Positions 26,061 through 36,910 of a stretch of 64,000 nt of DNA are shown in pieces. Position numbers and translations under genes: made by a program. Source of the DNA: Rhizophagus irregularis (taxonomy: Eukaryota; Glomeromycota; Glomeromycetes; Glomerales; Glomeraceae); contig NC_089439.1 of assembly GCF_026210795.1 (NCBI RefSeq), forward strand, positions 868,001 to 932,000, written 5' to 3'. The first letter of the stretch is position 1, and each line of letters opens with the position of its first letter. The notes beneath the pieces were generated by a model. That model had not been told where the DNA came from. It was given only the letters and a program-made list of their open reading frames with translations, and did no database searches.

Positions 26061-27428
26061 GTTTAATTCTATTATTACTTATTTATATAATATTTATATA
26101 TAATTTAAACTGATTAAATTCTTTATTTAAAAAATTATTTTGTAATTTCTTTTAGTTGGTAAGTTATAAGTTGTTTATTTAATTTTATTATTTCATATTT
26201 ATATAATATTTATATATAATTTAAACTAACTAAAATTCTTTATTTAAAAAATTCTTTATATAGAGGGTAAGTTATTTTTCTAATTCTATTATTACTTATT
26301 TATATAATATTTTCATATAATTTAACTAAATTCTTTATTTAAAAAATTATTTAATAATATAGAGGGTAAGTTATTTATTTATAATAGTTACATATAATTT
26401 GAACTAATTAAATTTTTATTTAAAAAATTATTTAATAATATAGAGAGTAAGTTATTTGTTTAATTCTATTATCACTTATTTATATAATATTTACATATAA
26501 TTTAAACTGATTAAATTCTTTATTTAAAAAATTATAATTTCTTTTAGTTGGTAAGTTATAAGTTATTTATTTAATTTTATTATTTCATATATATATAATA
26601 TTTATATATAATTTAAACTAAAATTCCTTATTTAAAAAATTCTTTATATAGAGAGTAAGTTATTCCTCTAATTCTGTTATTACTTATTTATATAATATTT
26701 TCATATAATTTAACTAAATTCTTTATTTAAAAAATTATTTAATAATATAGAGAGTAAGTTATTTGTTTAATTTTATTACTATTACTTAGTTATATAATAT
26801 TTACATATAATTTAAACTGATTAAATTCTTTATTTAAAAAATTATTTTGTAATTTCTTTTAGTTGGTAAGTTATAAGTTATTTATTTAATTTTATTATTT
26901 CATATTTATATATAATTTAAACTAACTAAAATTCCTTATTTAAAAAATTCTTTATATAGAGAGTAAGTTATTTCTCTAATTCTATTATTACTTATTTATA
27001 TAATATTTTCATATAATTTTACTAAATTCTTTATTTAAAAAATTATTTAATAATATAGAGGGTAAGTTATTTATTTATAATAGTTTAATATATATAATTT
27101 GAACTAATTAAATTTTTTATTTAAAAAATTATTTAATAATATAGAAAGTAAGTTATTTATTTAATTCTATTATTACTTATTATATAATATTTGTATATGA
27201 TTTAAACTAACTAAATTCTTTATTTAAAAAATTATTTAATAATATAGAGAGTAAGTTATTTGTTTAATTCTATTATTACTTATTTATATATAATTTAAAT
27301 TAACAAAATTTTTTATTCAAAAATTATTTATAATATAGAGAGTAAGTTATTTATTTAATTCTATTATTGTATAATACTTGTATATAATTTAAATTGACTA
27401 AATTCTTTATTTAAAAAATTATTTAATA

Positions 27429-28080
27429 ACTAGGCGTAACCCGTCGTGCCGTGCCGGGATGAGAATAATAATAAACACACTTATATTTTATTTGCCATGC
27501 AGTGTGAATATGTCTAGTTTTTTACTATTATTATAATGGTATTAGTAGGAAATAAATATAATAAATTAAACAATTTATATGATTATACAAATAATAATGG
27601 ATTGTGTCATTTGTGTGCAAGTGTTATACAGTGTATGAAATATTATTATTAAATGCAAATTTTTTTTAACACGAAGCAAATGTTGCAGTACTGTGAAATT
27701 TATATATTTACAAAGATAATTTGTATAAGTAGTTTATTGTTATATTGTTACAAAAAAAAATTTTTTTTTTATCTTAAAAAAATTTCATTGTAGCATTAAA
27801 AAAAATCACATCTTCTGCTAAAAAAAATACATATATATTGTTATTATATCTCAAAGAAATTTATTATAGTAATATATTGTTATAGAAAAAAAATTATCTC
27901 ACTAATTAATATGAACTTCTATTGTTATGAAAAAAAAAAAATTACAGAAATATTAATTATAATGATCGAGCTTGATACAGTCTAAAAAATATCATTATTA
28001 TTAATAATAAGAATCGGGAATTGTAAAAAAGTTTTTGTTGTAAATCAATACTCTTCTATTAAAACTTAATTATAAAAAAA
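27429..28080. other. Satellite edge and AT-rich spacer with an element-terminus motif
   Basis: The satellite stops at ACTAGGCGTAACCCGTC (27429 on). The same motif, ACTAGCCGTAACCCGTC, recurs in direct orientation at 29168. It looks like one end of a transposable element, whose type I cannot name. No gene is visible in this stretch. Confidence 0.45.
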
Positions 28081-28139
28081 AGGTAATCACCGTTGTGCCG
28101 CATCATCGACCCAAATCTAAATGGTGAAAGAATGTATTG

Positions 28140-28770
28140 AGGAAAAAAAATTTCGGATTGGAGAAAAAGCAAACCGGAAAAAAATGGAAAAAAAAATAAA
28201 AATCGAAAAATAAAAACAAAAAAAAAAATCGAAAAAGAACCGAAAAGGAAAAAGAAAGAAAAAATAACAAAAAAAATTCGAAAGAAAAAGAAAAAAAAAT
28301 GAAAAAAATTGGGAAAAAAAAAGGATAAAGAAAAGAATCGGTTCAAAAAAAGGAAATTTTCAAAAAAAAATAAGTACTGAAAAAAAAAGAATAATAATTC
28401 GGTCCAAAAAGACCCCCCAAAAAAAAAATTCAAAAAAAATTAATAATAGAAAAAAAAATATACTTAAAAGACCGAAATAATAAGATTATTTAATAAAAAA
28501 AAACAATAATGGTTTTTTGGTTTGGGAAATCTAAACGGGGAAAGAATGAAAAAAAAACAAAAAAAAATTTCAGTTTGGAAAAAAAAAACTGAAAAAGAAA
28601 AGAAATGAAATGAAAAAAGAAATGAAAAAGGTGTTTCGAAAGAGAAAAGAGGAAATTTGAAAAAAAAGAAAGAACCGAAAGTAAAAGAACGGTTCAAGAA
28701 AAAAAACAAAGAGGAACCGAAAAAATTTAGATTGGTTCGAAAAGAAAAAATTCTGATTTAAAAATTTCAT
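28140..28770 (+). repeat. Polypurine (A/G) tract of about 600 bases
   Basis: The plus strand is almost pure A and G, with motifs GAAAAAAA, AACCGAAAA and GGTTC. The long minus-strand Phe-rich frames across it are artefacts of this composition. Similar A/G-rich stretches with AACCGGAA lie at 12370-12680 and 40480-40780, each next to a tRNA-like motif. Confidence 0.7.
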
Positions 28771-28917
28771 TAACCGGAATTGGATTAGATGTACAACATG
28801 ACTTGCCAATCGAGCAGGTCTTTTAAATGAATTTTTTTATTATATTATATAAATTACAAAAAAAAAAATTTTTTTTTATCACAAAATCCTGTAAAAAAAA
28901 TTTTCATTATTAACTAA

Positions 28918-29100
28918 ATGTCAGCAAAAAAAAAAAATTCCTATAATCACACTGGACCGTCTATTGTTGGCGAAAATAGTTTTTTCCCAGTGAATTATTT
29001 ATTACTAAAAAAAATTGACATTAATTACGAAGTGTTTGTATATAGTAAAAAAAGATCGATTAGATCGATTATAGCCCGGAATGTGCCGATCATGTACTAG
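28918..29100 (+). other. Weak 60-codon ORF, unassigned
   Basis: An ATG-started frame of 60 codons between the polypurine tract and the kinase fragment. There are no recognisable motifs, and it is probably not a gene. Confidence 0.15.
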
Positions 29101-29198
29101 ATTAGGCGCAGCCGCTTCAATTCCAATCTAAACGTCTACAGATCGACATGAATTATTTTATTATATTACTAGCCGTAACCCGTCACACTGCGCCGGGG

Positions 29199-29429
29199 AT
29201 GATGGAATTTATAAATGCACCAATTAGGCATAACAATCATCTTGCTACTGAATCTCATCCACAGGCATATTGCACAAGTCGCTTACTTGATTTTACTAGT
29301 AAACAATTGAATGAAATTCTTGAAAGTAGAGATTTACAAAGTCAATCTACTAGTGGAAAAGTGAATGGAATGCTAGTGAGTAAAGATTTGGATGATTGTA
29401 TATTTAATTTAAAGTCATTAGGTATGTAA
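29199..29429 (+). pseudogene. Fragment of a Rhizophagus-type kinase C-terminal tail
   Basis: The frame ends at a TAA-equivalent stop at 29427-29429 and contains SHPQAYCTSRLLDFTSKQLN followed by a short acidic segment. To my knowledge this type of tail (SHPQA.YTSR.LDF) follows the catalytic domain in many TKL-like kinases of these fungi. No catalytic motifs (HRD, DFG, APE) lie upstream; the sequence starts immediately after the ACTAGCCGTAACCCGTC terminus motif. It therefore looks like a last exon captured by, or truncated at, a mobile element. Confidence 0.5.
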
Positions 29430-31970
29430 TAATATAGTATATAAAAAGAATTGATTTTGCAAATTATTTACATGAAATTAATTTTATTTATTTAATTATT
29501 TAGATATTAAAACAGATAAAAAATAACTAATTATTTGTGTTTATATAAGAATTTATAGGTGTTTTAAAGTGATATTTGATGTCATGATGCATCTAACAGA
29601 AATTGTTGTTTAGATTTATTTAAACACTAAGGCTAGTAGAGTAGTAAAATATTTACAAGTTTCTTAGTTTGTAATTTAAATAATTCCTTTATTTTATAGC
29701 CTATTCAAGTATTAAATATTTATATTTTCTTTTACTATTTTACTTAGAAATTTGTAAAATATTTACTACTCTAGTCTTAGTATTTAAATAATTCTTAGTT
29801 TGTAATTTAAATAAATCTTTTTTTTATAATTTTTCAAAATAATAATATAAGTATATAAAACCATTTCCAATATATAAAATTAAAATAAATAATATAAATT
29901 TTATTTCAAGTGCTAATGATATTAAAGTAGTAATTAAAATTTCATTAATGAATAATAACTGATGTTTGATTTAAAATAAAGGCAAACTAAAAAAAAAATG
30001 CCATAGAATTTTAATGTCTCTCAAGTTCAAAAGAATATTATATTTTTACAAAATACAAATTACATTACTATATTATAATTTTAATGTTGTTATAATGTTT
30101 GATTATATAACCAATTGTTAATAGTGACAAGGAACCTTAATGTGAAAAAATAATTTTAATTTAAAAAAATACAATGTAAAAATTTTTTTTTTAAAAAATG
30201 GATAAAAAAAATAAAAATAAAAATAATTAAAAGAAAAGAAATTTATAAAGCGCAGCCGTGAAAATCATTGATATCCACAGTTCCCCGTGAAATAACTATT
30301 ACTTATTATATTGCTACTAGTAATAAGTAAAGAACAAGACAATGAAATAACAAAAATTACAATAAGTAGATGCGTAAAAGTTGAAATCAGTCCGGCTAGT
30401 CATTTGACTAGAATAATTTTGACGTTGTCAGTTATATAATGTTTATTTATTTTAATTTTGTTTGAGATCCATTGGCATTTTCAATTAATTAAATCAAAAT
30501 ATTGTGTATAGTTTCATATACAGTATTTATGATCTGTTTCTTTTCTATTAGTAAAAGTCCTAAGTTTATAAAATTTAATAATAGTATTTACTGTAAAGCT
30601 AATGTTTTGGACGCAACTGAAATCTAAACAATGAATAAAAGATCATTTAAATGCTATGTATGCACAGTAAATTTATTAAAATTTTAGCATTATGGTTGAT
30701 TAGTTTCAAAACAATATAAATTTATCAGTAATTATACATAAATCAAAATTGGATTCTAAAGTATTTTGATCAGCAATGGATACTTTTTAATACCTCGCGA
30801 AGAACATTAATATTAAATCGTGCTAAGAAAGAGAATAGTTATACAAGGACTTGTGCTGAATTAGTAGAATGCAGATACAATCATGGCAGCAAAAATTTTT
30901 GTTTTATTGTTTAAAAAAATTGTGAAACTTTTTTTTAAACAATGATCGATAAAAGAAAATAAAATAATTTTATTTTTTAATTGAAAATAAAGTCTGAACT
31001 TTTGTTTTTCAGCTTCACTTTAAAATATTTTTTTTAAAAAATAAATTTTATTTTTTTTTCGATTTCAGAAAGACTTCAGATTGCACGAGGCCACGAGCAA
31101 ATTTTTTTTAGAGAAAGTTGTTAGCTTTTCATCTTTGTTTTTTTATAGATTTCGACTTCATTTGTATATTTCAAAGATAAAATTTCGAAACTTTGCTGGT
31201 TTATCTTTAAGCGTAAGTTTGGCCGGATCCTTCTGCAGGAAGTAAAAATTTTTCAAAAATTTTTGAATGGATGGTATATTTCAAAGTTAAAACTTCGAAA
31301 ATGTTGCAACCTATTTAATAGATGTTATAAAAATTTCTTTCTCATACAAAGAGAAATAAATATATCATAATTAGTTACATTAGATTTTTTTTAAAAAAAA
31401 AAGAGTTAAAATAAATTTTCTTGTTACATAAAATTCCTAACAGGATTCTTTCTGTAGTAATATATACTTTGACAACGAAAAATGGTTAAATATTTCTAAA
31501 ATTATTATAAGATAAAAGCAATATCTTAATTGTATATAACTTGAAATTTTTTAGTTTTAAATTAAAAAAGATAAAAGCTAATAAAAATTAAAAAGCTCGT
31601 AATGTTGGTAATTTTTAGGTTGTGTATAATCCAATCAGCAACGGTGACTTAACAGTCAAAAAGAAAAGCTTTATTTTCTATCTTAAATCGTGATTTATAC
31701 ATACCAATCACGAATAAAGTATTAAATAACTTTCTCTACTCTTATCAATTCATGCACGATGAGTTACACTTCAGCATATTGATACTTTTTTGTCAGTCTT
31801 TAAAATAATTTTTCCTTTTTATTATTACTTGAACGTTGATGTTAAACAATTAATTAACCTAATTTAAGTAATCGGGAATCTGTTTTTGTTCTGTTTGTAT
31901 GGAGATTGTCATGAATTTGGTACATACATCATTACATCAAGCATTTTATGTAAAAACGCCAAAAAGTAAT
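29430..31970. other. AT-rich intergenic DNA
   Basis: No gene seen. A dispersed repeat at 30850-30955 matches 10565-10680. A near-inverted pair around TTAGTTTGTAATTTAAATAA occurs at 29660-29820. Otherwise it has no readable structure. Confidence 0.4.
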
Positions 31971-31979
31971 TTTGATAAC

Positions 31980-32200
31980 TAAAGCTTTTTTTACGTTAAT
32001 TTATCCATTTTGGATACTGTATAAGTCGATTTCTTATATGTAAAGCATTCAAAACCTACTCCCAACTTCTAAGTAAACTTTCAAAGCACCTAAAAATACA
32101 TTTTGTAGGTATGATTTCGAAAAAAAGTTTATAAGAAATTAAAATTGATTTGAAGTTTTTTGATAACTGCTGCGCCACGAACCTATTTGATCAACCATCA
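31980..32200. mobile_element. Probable MITE fragment sharing a module with two other elements
   Basis: The sequence around 32043-32110 (CATTCAAAACCT then AAGTAAACTTTCAAAGCACC and AAAATACAT) matches the interior of the 16904 element. Its other end, GCTGCGCCACGAACCT near 32170, resembles the GC-rich end at 40870-40900, reversed. Ends and target duplication were not resolved. Confidence 0.4.
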
Positions 32201-32449
32201 GGATGCGGAAAAAAAATAAATTTTGTTAACCAAAGTAATATATTAATTGATAAACGCCACCATTTATGAAAATAAAAATATAACTGTAACTTGCAACCAT
32301 AATTAAAATGATAAAACAAGAAATCGGCTTTTATAACAGTGTCAAAAAAAAAAAATTGCTGCGCAATATATTTAAGGATCGACCTACCATTCAAAGCTTA
32401 ATATAGTAATCATTAAATCAAATTTGTTTTAGTTTTGGCATAACGGAAT

Positions 32450-32543
32450 TTTAATTATAAATAATTCCCCCACTTTTTCGTTTCAAAAAAAATAAAATAT
32501 TTTCTTTTTTTTTATTTTCACAAAATAATATTAAAAAAAAATT
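32450..32543 (+). promoter_or_regulatory. Likely core promoter of the modular kinase gene
   Basis: A TATAAATA-like sequence (around 32457) lies about 90 bases before the ATG and is followed by pyrimidine-rich and A-rich stretches up to AAATTATGG. Start-site position is inferred, not shown. Confidence 0.35.
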
Positions 32544-35500
32544 ATGGGTAATACGCCATCATCAACACGATCAGTACCATCAACATCATCAGCATCATCA
32601 TCTCAAAACAAATGTGGAAAATGTAACAAACCTTATGCAACTAATACTTTTAAATGGTGTAGACCGTGTCAAGTAAATTATCTAAAAAAAGGAAATCTTA
32701 TAAATTGTATTAGTGGAAATAAAAAAATTGATGATTTAATTAAAAAAGTGATAACAAAAGCTAGTAAACCAGGTGACATATTATTTGAATGGATACCATA
32801 TGATCAGTTTGTTGATATTAAAGAAATATACAAAAAGGATTCTACCATTATATATTCAGCAATATGGAAAAATGGTCCATTAAATTATGATTATTACAAT
32901 AAAAAGGAATGGGAGAGAGAATCGAATAAAAAAGTCGCTTTAAAATGTTTTTATAACTCGCAAAAAAATATCCTTGATGAATTTATGAATGTACGAATCT
33001 TATTTTTATTTATTTATTTATTTATTTATTTTTTTTTGAAATTTATTATTTTTTATAAAATACTTTTATTAATATAATAATAATTGTTTTTTATTAATAA
33101 TAGAATAGGGAATACACAGTTGATTATTTTCGTGCTGAAATAGAATCCCTTATTATGTTATATGGAATTTCTCAAAATCCAACTACAAAAGATTATATTA
33201 TGGTTCTTCAAGATAAATATTGTAAAAAATGTGGTAAAAAATATACAGATATCGTGAACGAATGGTGTAAACTATGCCAAAAAGTTTATTTTGAAAAAGA
33301 ATTTGTAGGTTGGACCAGTGGAAAGGACGAAATTGATGAATTTATTCGAAAAAAGCGTTCAGAGATTAAAAAAGCAAGTGATAAAATAATTGAATGGATA
33401 CCATACGATCAGTTTAGTGATATTAAAGAAAGAAAAAAAGATGAAATATATTCAGCAATATGGATGGATGGTCCATTAATATATGATGAAAATAAATATA
33501 CAAGAAAGCAGTATGAAAAAGTTACTTTAAAATATTCAAAATATTTTTATGAAAGATTTCTAAAAGAGGTATGATTCCGTGTGAATTTCTAATTTATATA
33601 AATTTAATTCTTAAATATTTTCTCACATATATTCTTTTATATTTTAAATAGATTGAAGAATATTTAACTGAAACTGGGATAGTATATGGAATATCTCAAC
33701 ATCCGATCGAATTGGACTATATTATGGTCGTTAAAAATGAGTATTGTACAGATTGTGACAATAGCTATACACTTCCACAATATAAATGGTGTGTACCATG
33801 TCAGAGAAATTATTTTGAAGAGAGTTTTGCAAGCTGGACCAGTGGAAATGAAAATATCGATAAATTTATTCAAGAAATGCAATCAGAAATTAGACATCCA
33901 GATGCTATAGTATTTGAATGGGTACCATACAATCAATTTGATGATATTAAAGAGATTGCTAAAGGTGAAATAGCTAAAATATATTCAGTAACATGGAAGA
34001 ATGGTCCATTATATTATGAAAATTATGAATGGAAGAGAGCATCAAATAAAAAATTCAACTTAAAATGCTTAAATAACTCACAAAACATCACTTATGAAGT
34101 TATTCTAAATGAGGTACAGTATAAAATTCTTTGATTTTATCCAAATATTTTGAATAATATGATATATTCATATATATTTTTATATAATAGGTTAAATATT
34201 ACAAATCAGTTTTTGGAATATCTCAAGATCCGGATACAAAAGATTATATTGTGATTCATCAAGATGGATATTGTAATGATTTTTGTTACAAATGTGGTAA
34301 AGAATATGGTTCTTTTGCCGACGAACTTCCAAAAGGCTTTTTCCCAAGTTTTATAAAAAACAAGTTATGTATACCTTGTAATTTAAAAACATATTCAAAT
34401 CAAAATAGTGGAAATGATTTAATTGATCCTTTAATAAAGGAAATGCAATCAAAAATTAGTAAACTTAATGATATGGCATTTGAATGGATTCCATACAATG
34501 AACTTGTTATTATTAATGAATTATGTAAAGATGATTTTACTAAATTATATTTGGCAAAATGGACAATGGGTCCATTGAGTTGTGAAACGTATGATAAAAG
34601 ATATAAAGATGAAAAAGTTATTTTGAAATGTTTTATTCATTCACAAACTAATTTTGATGAATTTATACATGAGGTAATATATTTTCTTTTATGCATGAAT
34701 TTATTTAAATATTTTTAGTATTAATATTTTTTTTTTTATTACCTTGATAGGCTCAAACATCATATTCAATTAATTATAGAAGTGATCTTACAATATATGG
34801 AGTATCTCAAAATCCAAGTACAAATGATCTTATTTTGGTTTTTAAAGCGGGTTATCATTGTGAAACGTGTGGTAACAAATATACAGATGAGGATCTTGAA
34901 CATAAGTGGTGTAAACCATGTCAAATAAGTGAATGTGAAAAAAGTTTTACAAATTGGAGCAAAAATGAAAAAATTGATAATTTAATTCAAGAAATGCGAT
35001 TAAAAATTGATGAATATAATGATAATATGTTTGAATGGATACCATACAAATTCAATAATATTAAAAAGATAGGCGAAGGTGTATATTCAGCAATATGGAA
35101 GGATGGTCCATTAAATTATGATTATTTTACAATGAAATGGGCAAGAAATTCAGAATCAGATACAAAAGTTGCTTTAAAATATTTTTGTAACCCACAAAAT
35201 ATTACTGATGAATGTTTAAATGAGGTAAATACTAAATTATTTTCATTAATTTAATTTAAATTTTATATTATTATAATAGTAATAATTTTTTTTTTTACAT
35301 TTTTTAATAGGTTAGGGAATGCTCAATTGATAATTTTAGTTATGTATACAATACATTTCAAATATATGGAATATCACAGAATCCAGTTACAAAAGATTAT
35401 ATTATGGTTCTTCGAGATAATTTCTGTAAAAAATGTGGTAAAGCATACACAATTATGAGACATGAATGGTGCAGTCCATGTCAAACGAATTATTTGAAAA

Positions 35501-36910
35501 AATTTTTTACAAATCATACCAGTGGAAATCAAAAAATCGATGATTTAATTCAAGAAATGCAATCAAAAATTAACGAACCAAGTGATAAAATATTTGAATG
35601 GATACCATACGATCAGTTTAATGATATTAAAAAAGTGGGTGAAGGTAGATTTGCGATCGTATATTCAGCAATATGGAAGAATGGTCCATTACGTTATGAT
35701 ATAGAGAAACAGGAATATACAAGAAACAAGAATGTAAAGGTTGCACTAAAATGTTTAAATAACTCACAAATTATTTCTGACAGATTTTTAAATGAAGTAA
35801 GAAATTTTAATTTTTATTTATTTAAAAGACTATATATTAATAAATTTTTATAAACTATAGGTTAAAGCATATCCAATTAATGATAGTAAGTGTATTATTT
35901 CAATATATGGAATATCTCAAAATTTAGAAACAAAAAATTATGTTATAGTTTTTGAATATGCAGAAGGTGGAACATTAACTGATTGGATGAAGAAGAATTA
36001 TGAAAATTTTGATTGGAGAAATAGATTAACGAAATTAACAAGAATTATTCTAGGTCTTGAAGAGATCCATCAAAAAGAAATGATTCATCGTGATTTACAT
36101 GCGGGAAATATATTACTTGAAGACGTCTCATTTTCTGATCATGATGTATATGATCCTGATAATGTATATGTTTCAGATATGGGATTAAGTGGACAAGTTA
36201 ATGATACAGATGAAATAAATAAAACAAAAATTTACGGAGTTCTGCCATATGTAGCTCCCGAGGTTTTAAATGAAAAACCTTATACTCAAGCATCTGATAT
36301 ATATAGTTTGGGGATGATTATGTATTTTATAGCAACTGGAAGACCACCTTTTGATGGCCGTAAACATGATGAAGATCTAGCAAATAGAATAATGAGTGTT
36401 GATGATTTTAGACCTGAAATTAATGAACAAATAGTACCAAAATGTTATATAGACTTAATGAAAAGGTGTTGGGATTCAAATGCAGATAATAGACCAAGTG
36501 CTACTGAAGTAAAAGAAATGATTAGTGTTTTTTATCATTCATATACACGTCATCCTGAATATAAATATCTTACAGAAATTGAAATTGAAAAAGAACAGAG
36601 TGATGAAATTAAAGCACAATTTGAACTTGCAGAATTGATTAGGGAAGAATATACTTATTATTCTTCTACAAATAACGATAATCAAAATAATCACCCAGAT
36701 CATGATAACGATGATAATAATAATGATGATGATAATAATGATGATGATAATAATGATGATAATAATAATGATGATAATGATGTTAGTGATCCTTCTGCAT
36801 TTGTACAAGCGATAGCAGATGAGGTAGTACCTAATAATAATAACGTTAGTGATCCTTTAGCAATTGAACAAGCGATAGCAGATGAGATAGTACCCTATAA
36901 TATTGGCTAA
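32544..36910 (+). CDS. TKL-like protein kinase with six tandem zinc-ribbon/N-lobe modules
   Basis: Seven exons (32544-32990, 33104-33568, 33652-34113, 34191-34673, 34751-35224, 35311-35796, 35861-36910) join with phase-0 GT-AG introns into 1288 residues, undamaged. Exons 1-6 each encode one module of 149-162 residues: a four-cysteine ribbon (C24, C27, C39, C42 in module 1), a Trp-Thr-Ser-Gly-Asn segment, FEWIPY, a glycine-loop region ending YSAIW, a VALK-type lysine and the start of helix C. Only module 6 has a normal loop (GEGRFAIVY); modules 1-4 have lost the glycines and 5 is shortened. Exon 7 carries hinge, HRDLHAGN (about 1015-1022), DMG in place of DFG (1045-1047), APE (1071-1073), an Asp/Asn tract and a duplicated tail motif. 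MGNTPS fits N-myristoylation. It should be an active cytosolic Ser/Thr or Tyr kinase; partner and pathway are unknown. Confidence 0.85.
36703..36782 (+). repeat. GAT/AAT microsatellite coding for an Asp/Asn tract
   Basis: About 26 codons of GAT and AAT only, inside the last kinase exon after the catalytic domain. It is in frame and probably variable in length. It is followed by two copies of a motif VSDPxAxxQAIADExVP at the C-terminus. Confidence 0.9.

Larger units (their letters stand above)
13080..27428. repeat. 14 kb AT satellite with about 390-base higher-order repeat
   Basis: Monomers of about 80-110 bases share GTAAGTTATTTATTTAATT and ATTCTTTATTTAAAAAATT. They occur in at least four types, told apart by TTTTAGTTGGTAAGTTATAA, TATAATAGTTACATATAATT, TCTCTAATTCTATTATTAC and AAACTGATTAAATTC. 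The first marker recurs at 14681, 15068, 15464 and 15861, a higher-order unit of 387-397 bases. The order is less regular elsewhere. The array is about 85-90% A+T by eye, with no coding potential. It could be pericentromeric or an expanded intergenic satellite; the sequence alone does not decide. Confidence 0.9.

Noticed and set aside
13080..27428. CRISPR array
   Set aside because: The repeats are contiguous AT satellite monomers without unique spacers, and the genome is eukaryotic.
28059..28809. Phe-rich minus-strand ORFs
   Set aside because: They are translations of the polypurine tract on the other strand.
36539..36808. Poly-Ile minus-strand ORF
   Set aside because: It is antisense to the GAT/AAT tract of the kinase exon.
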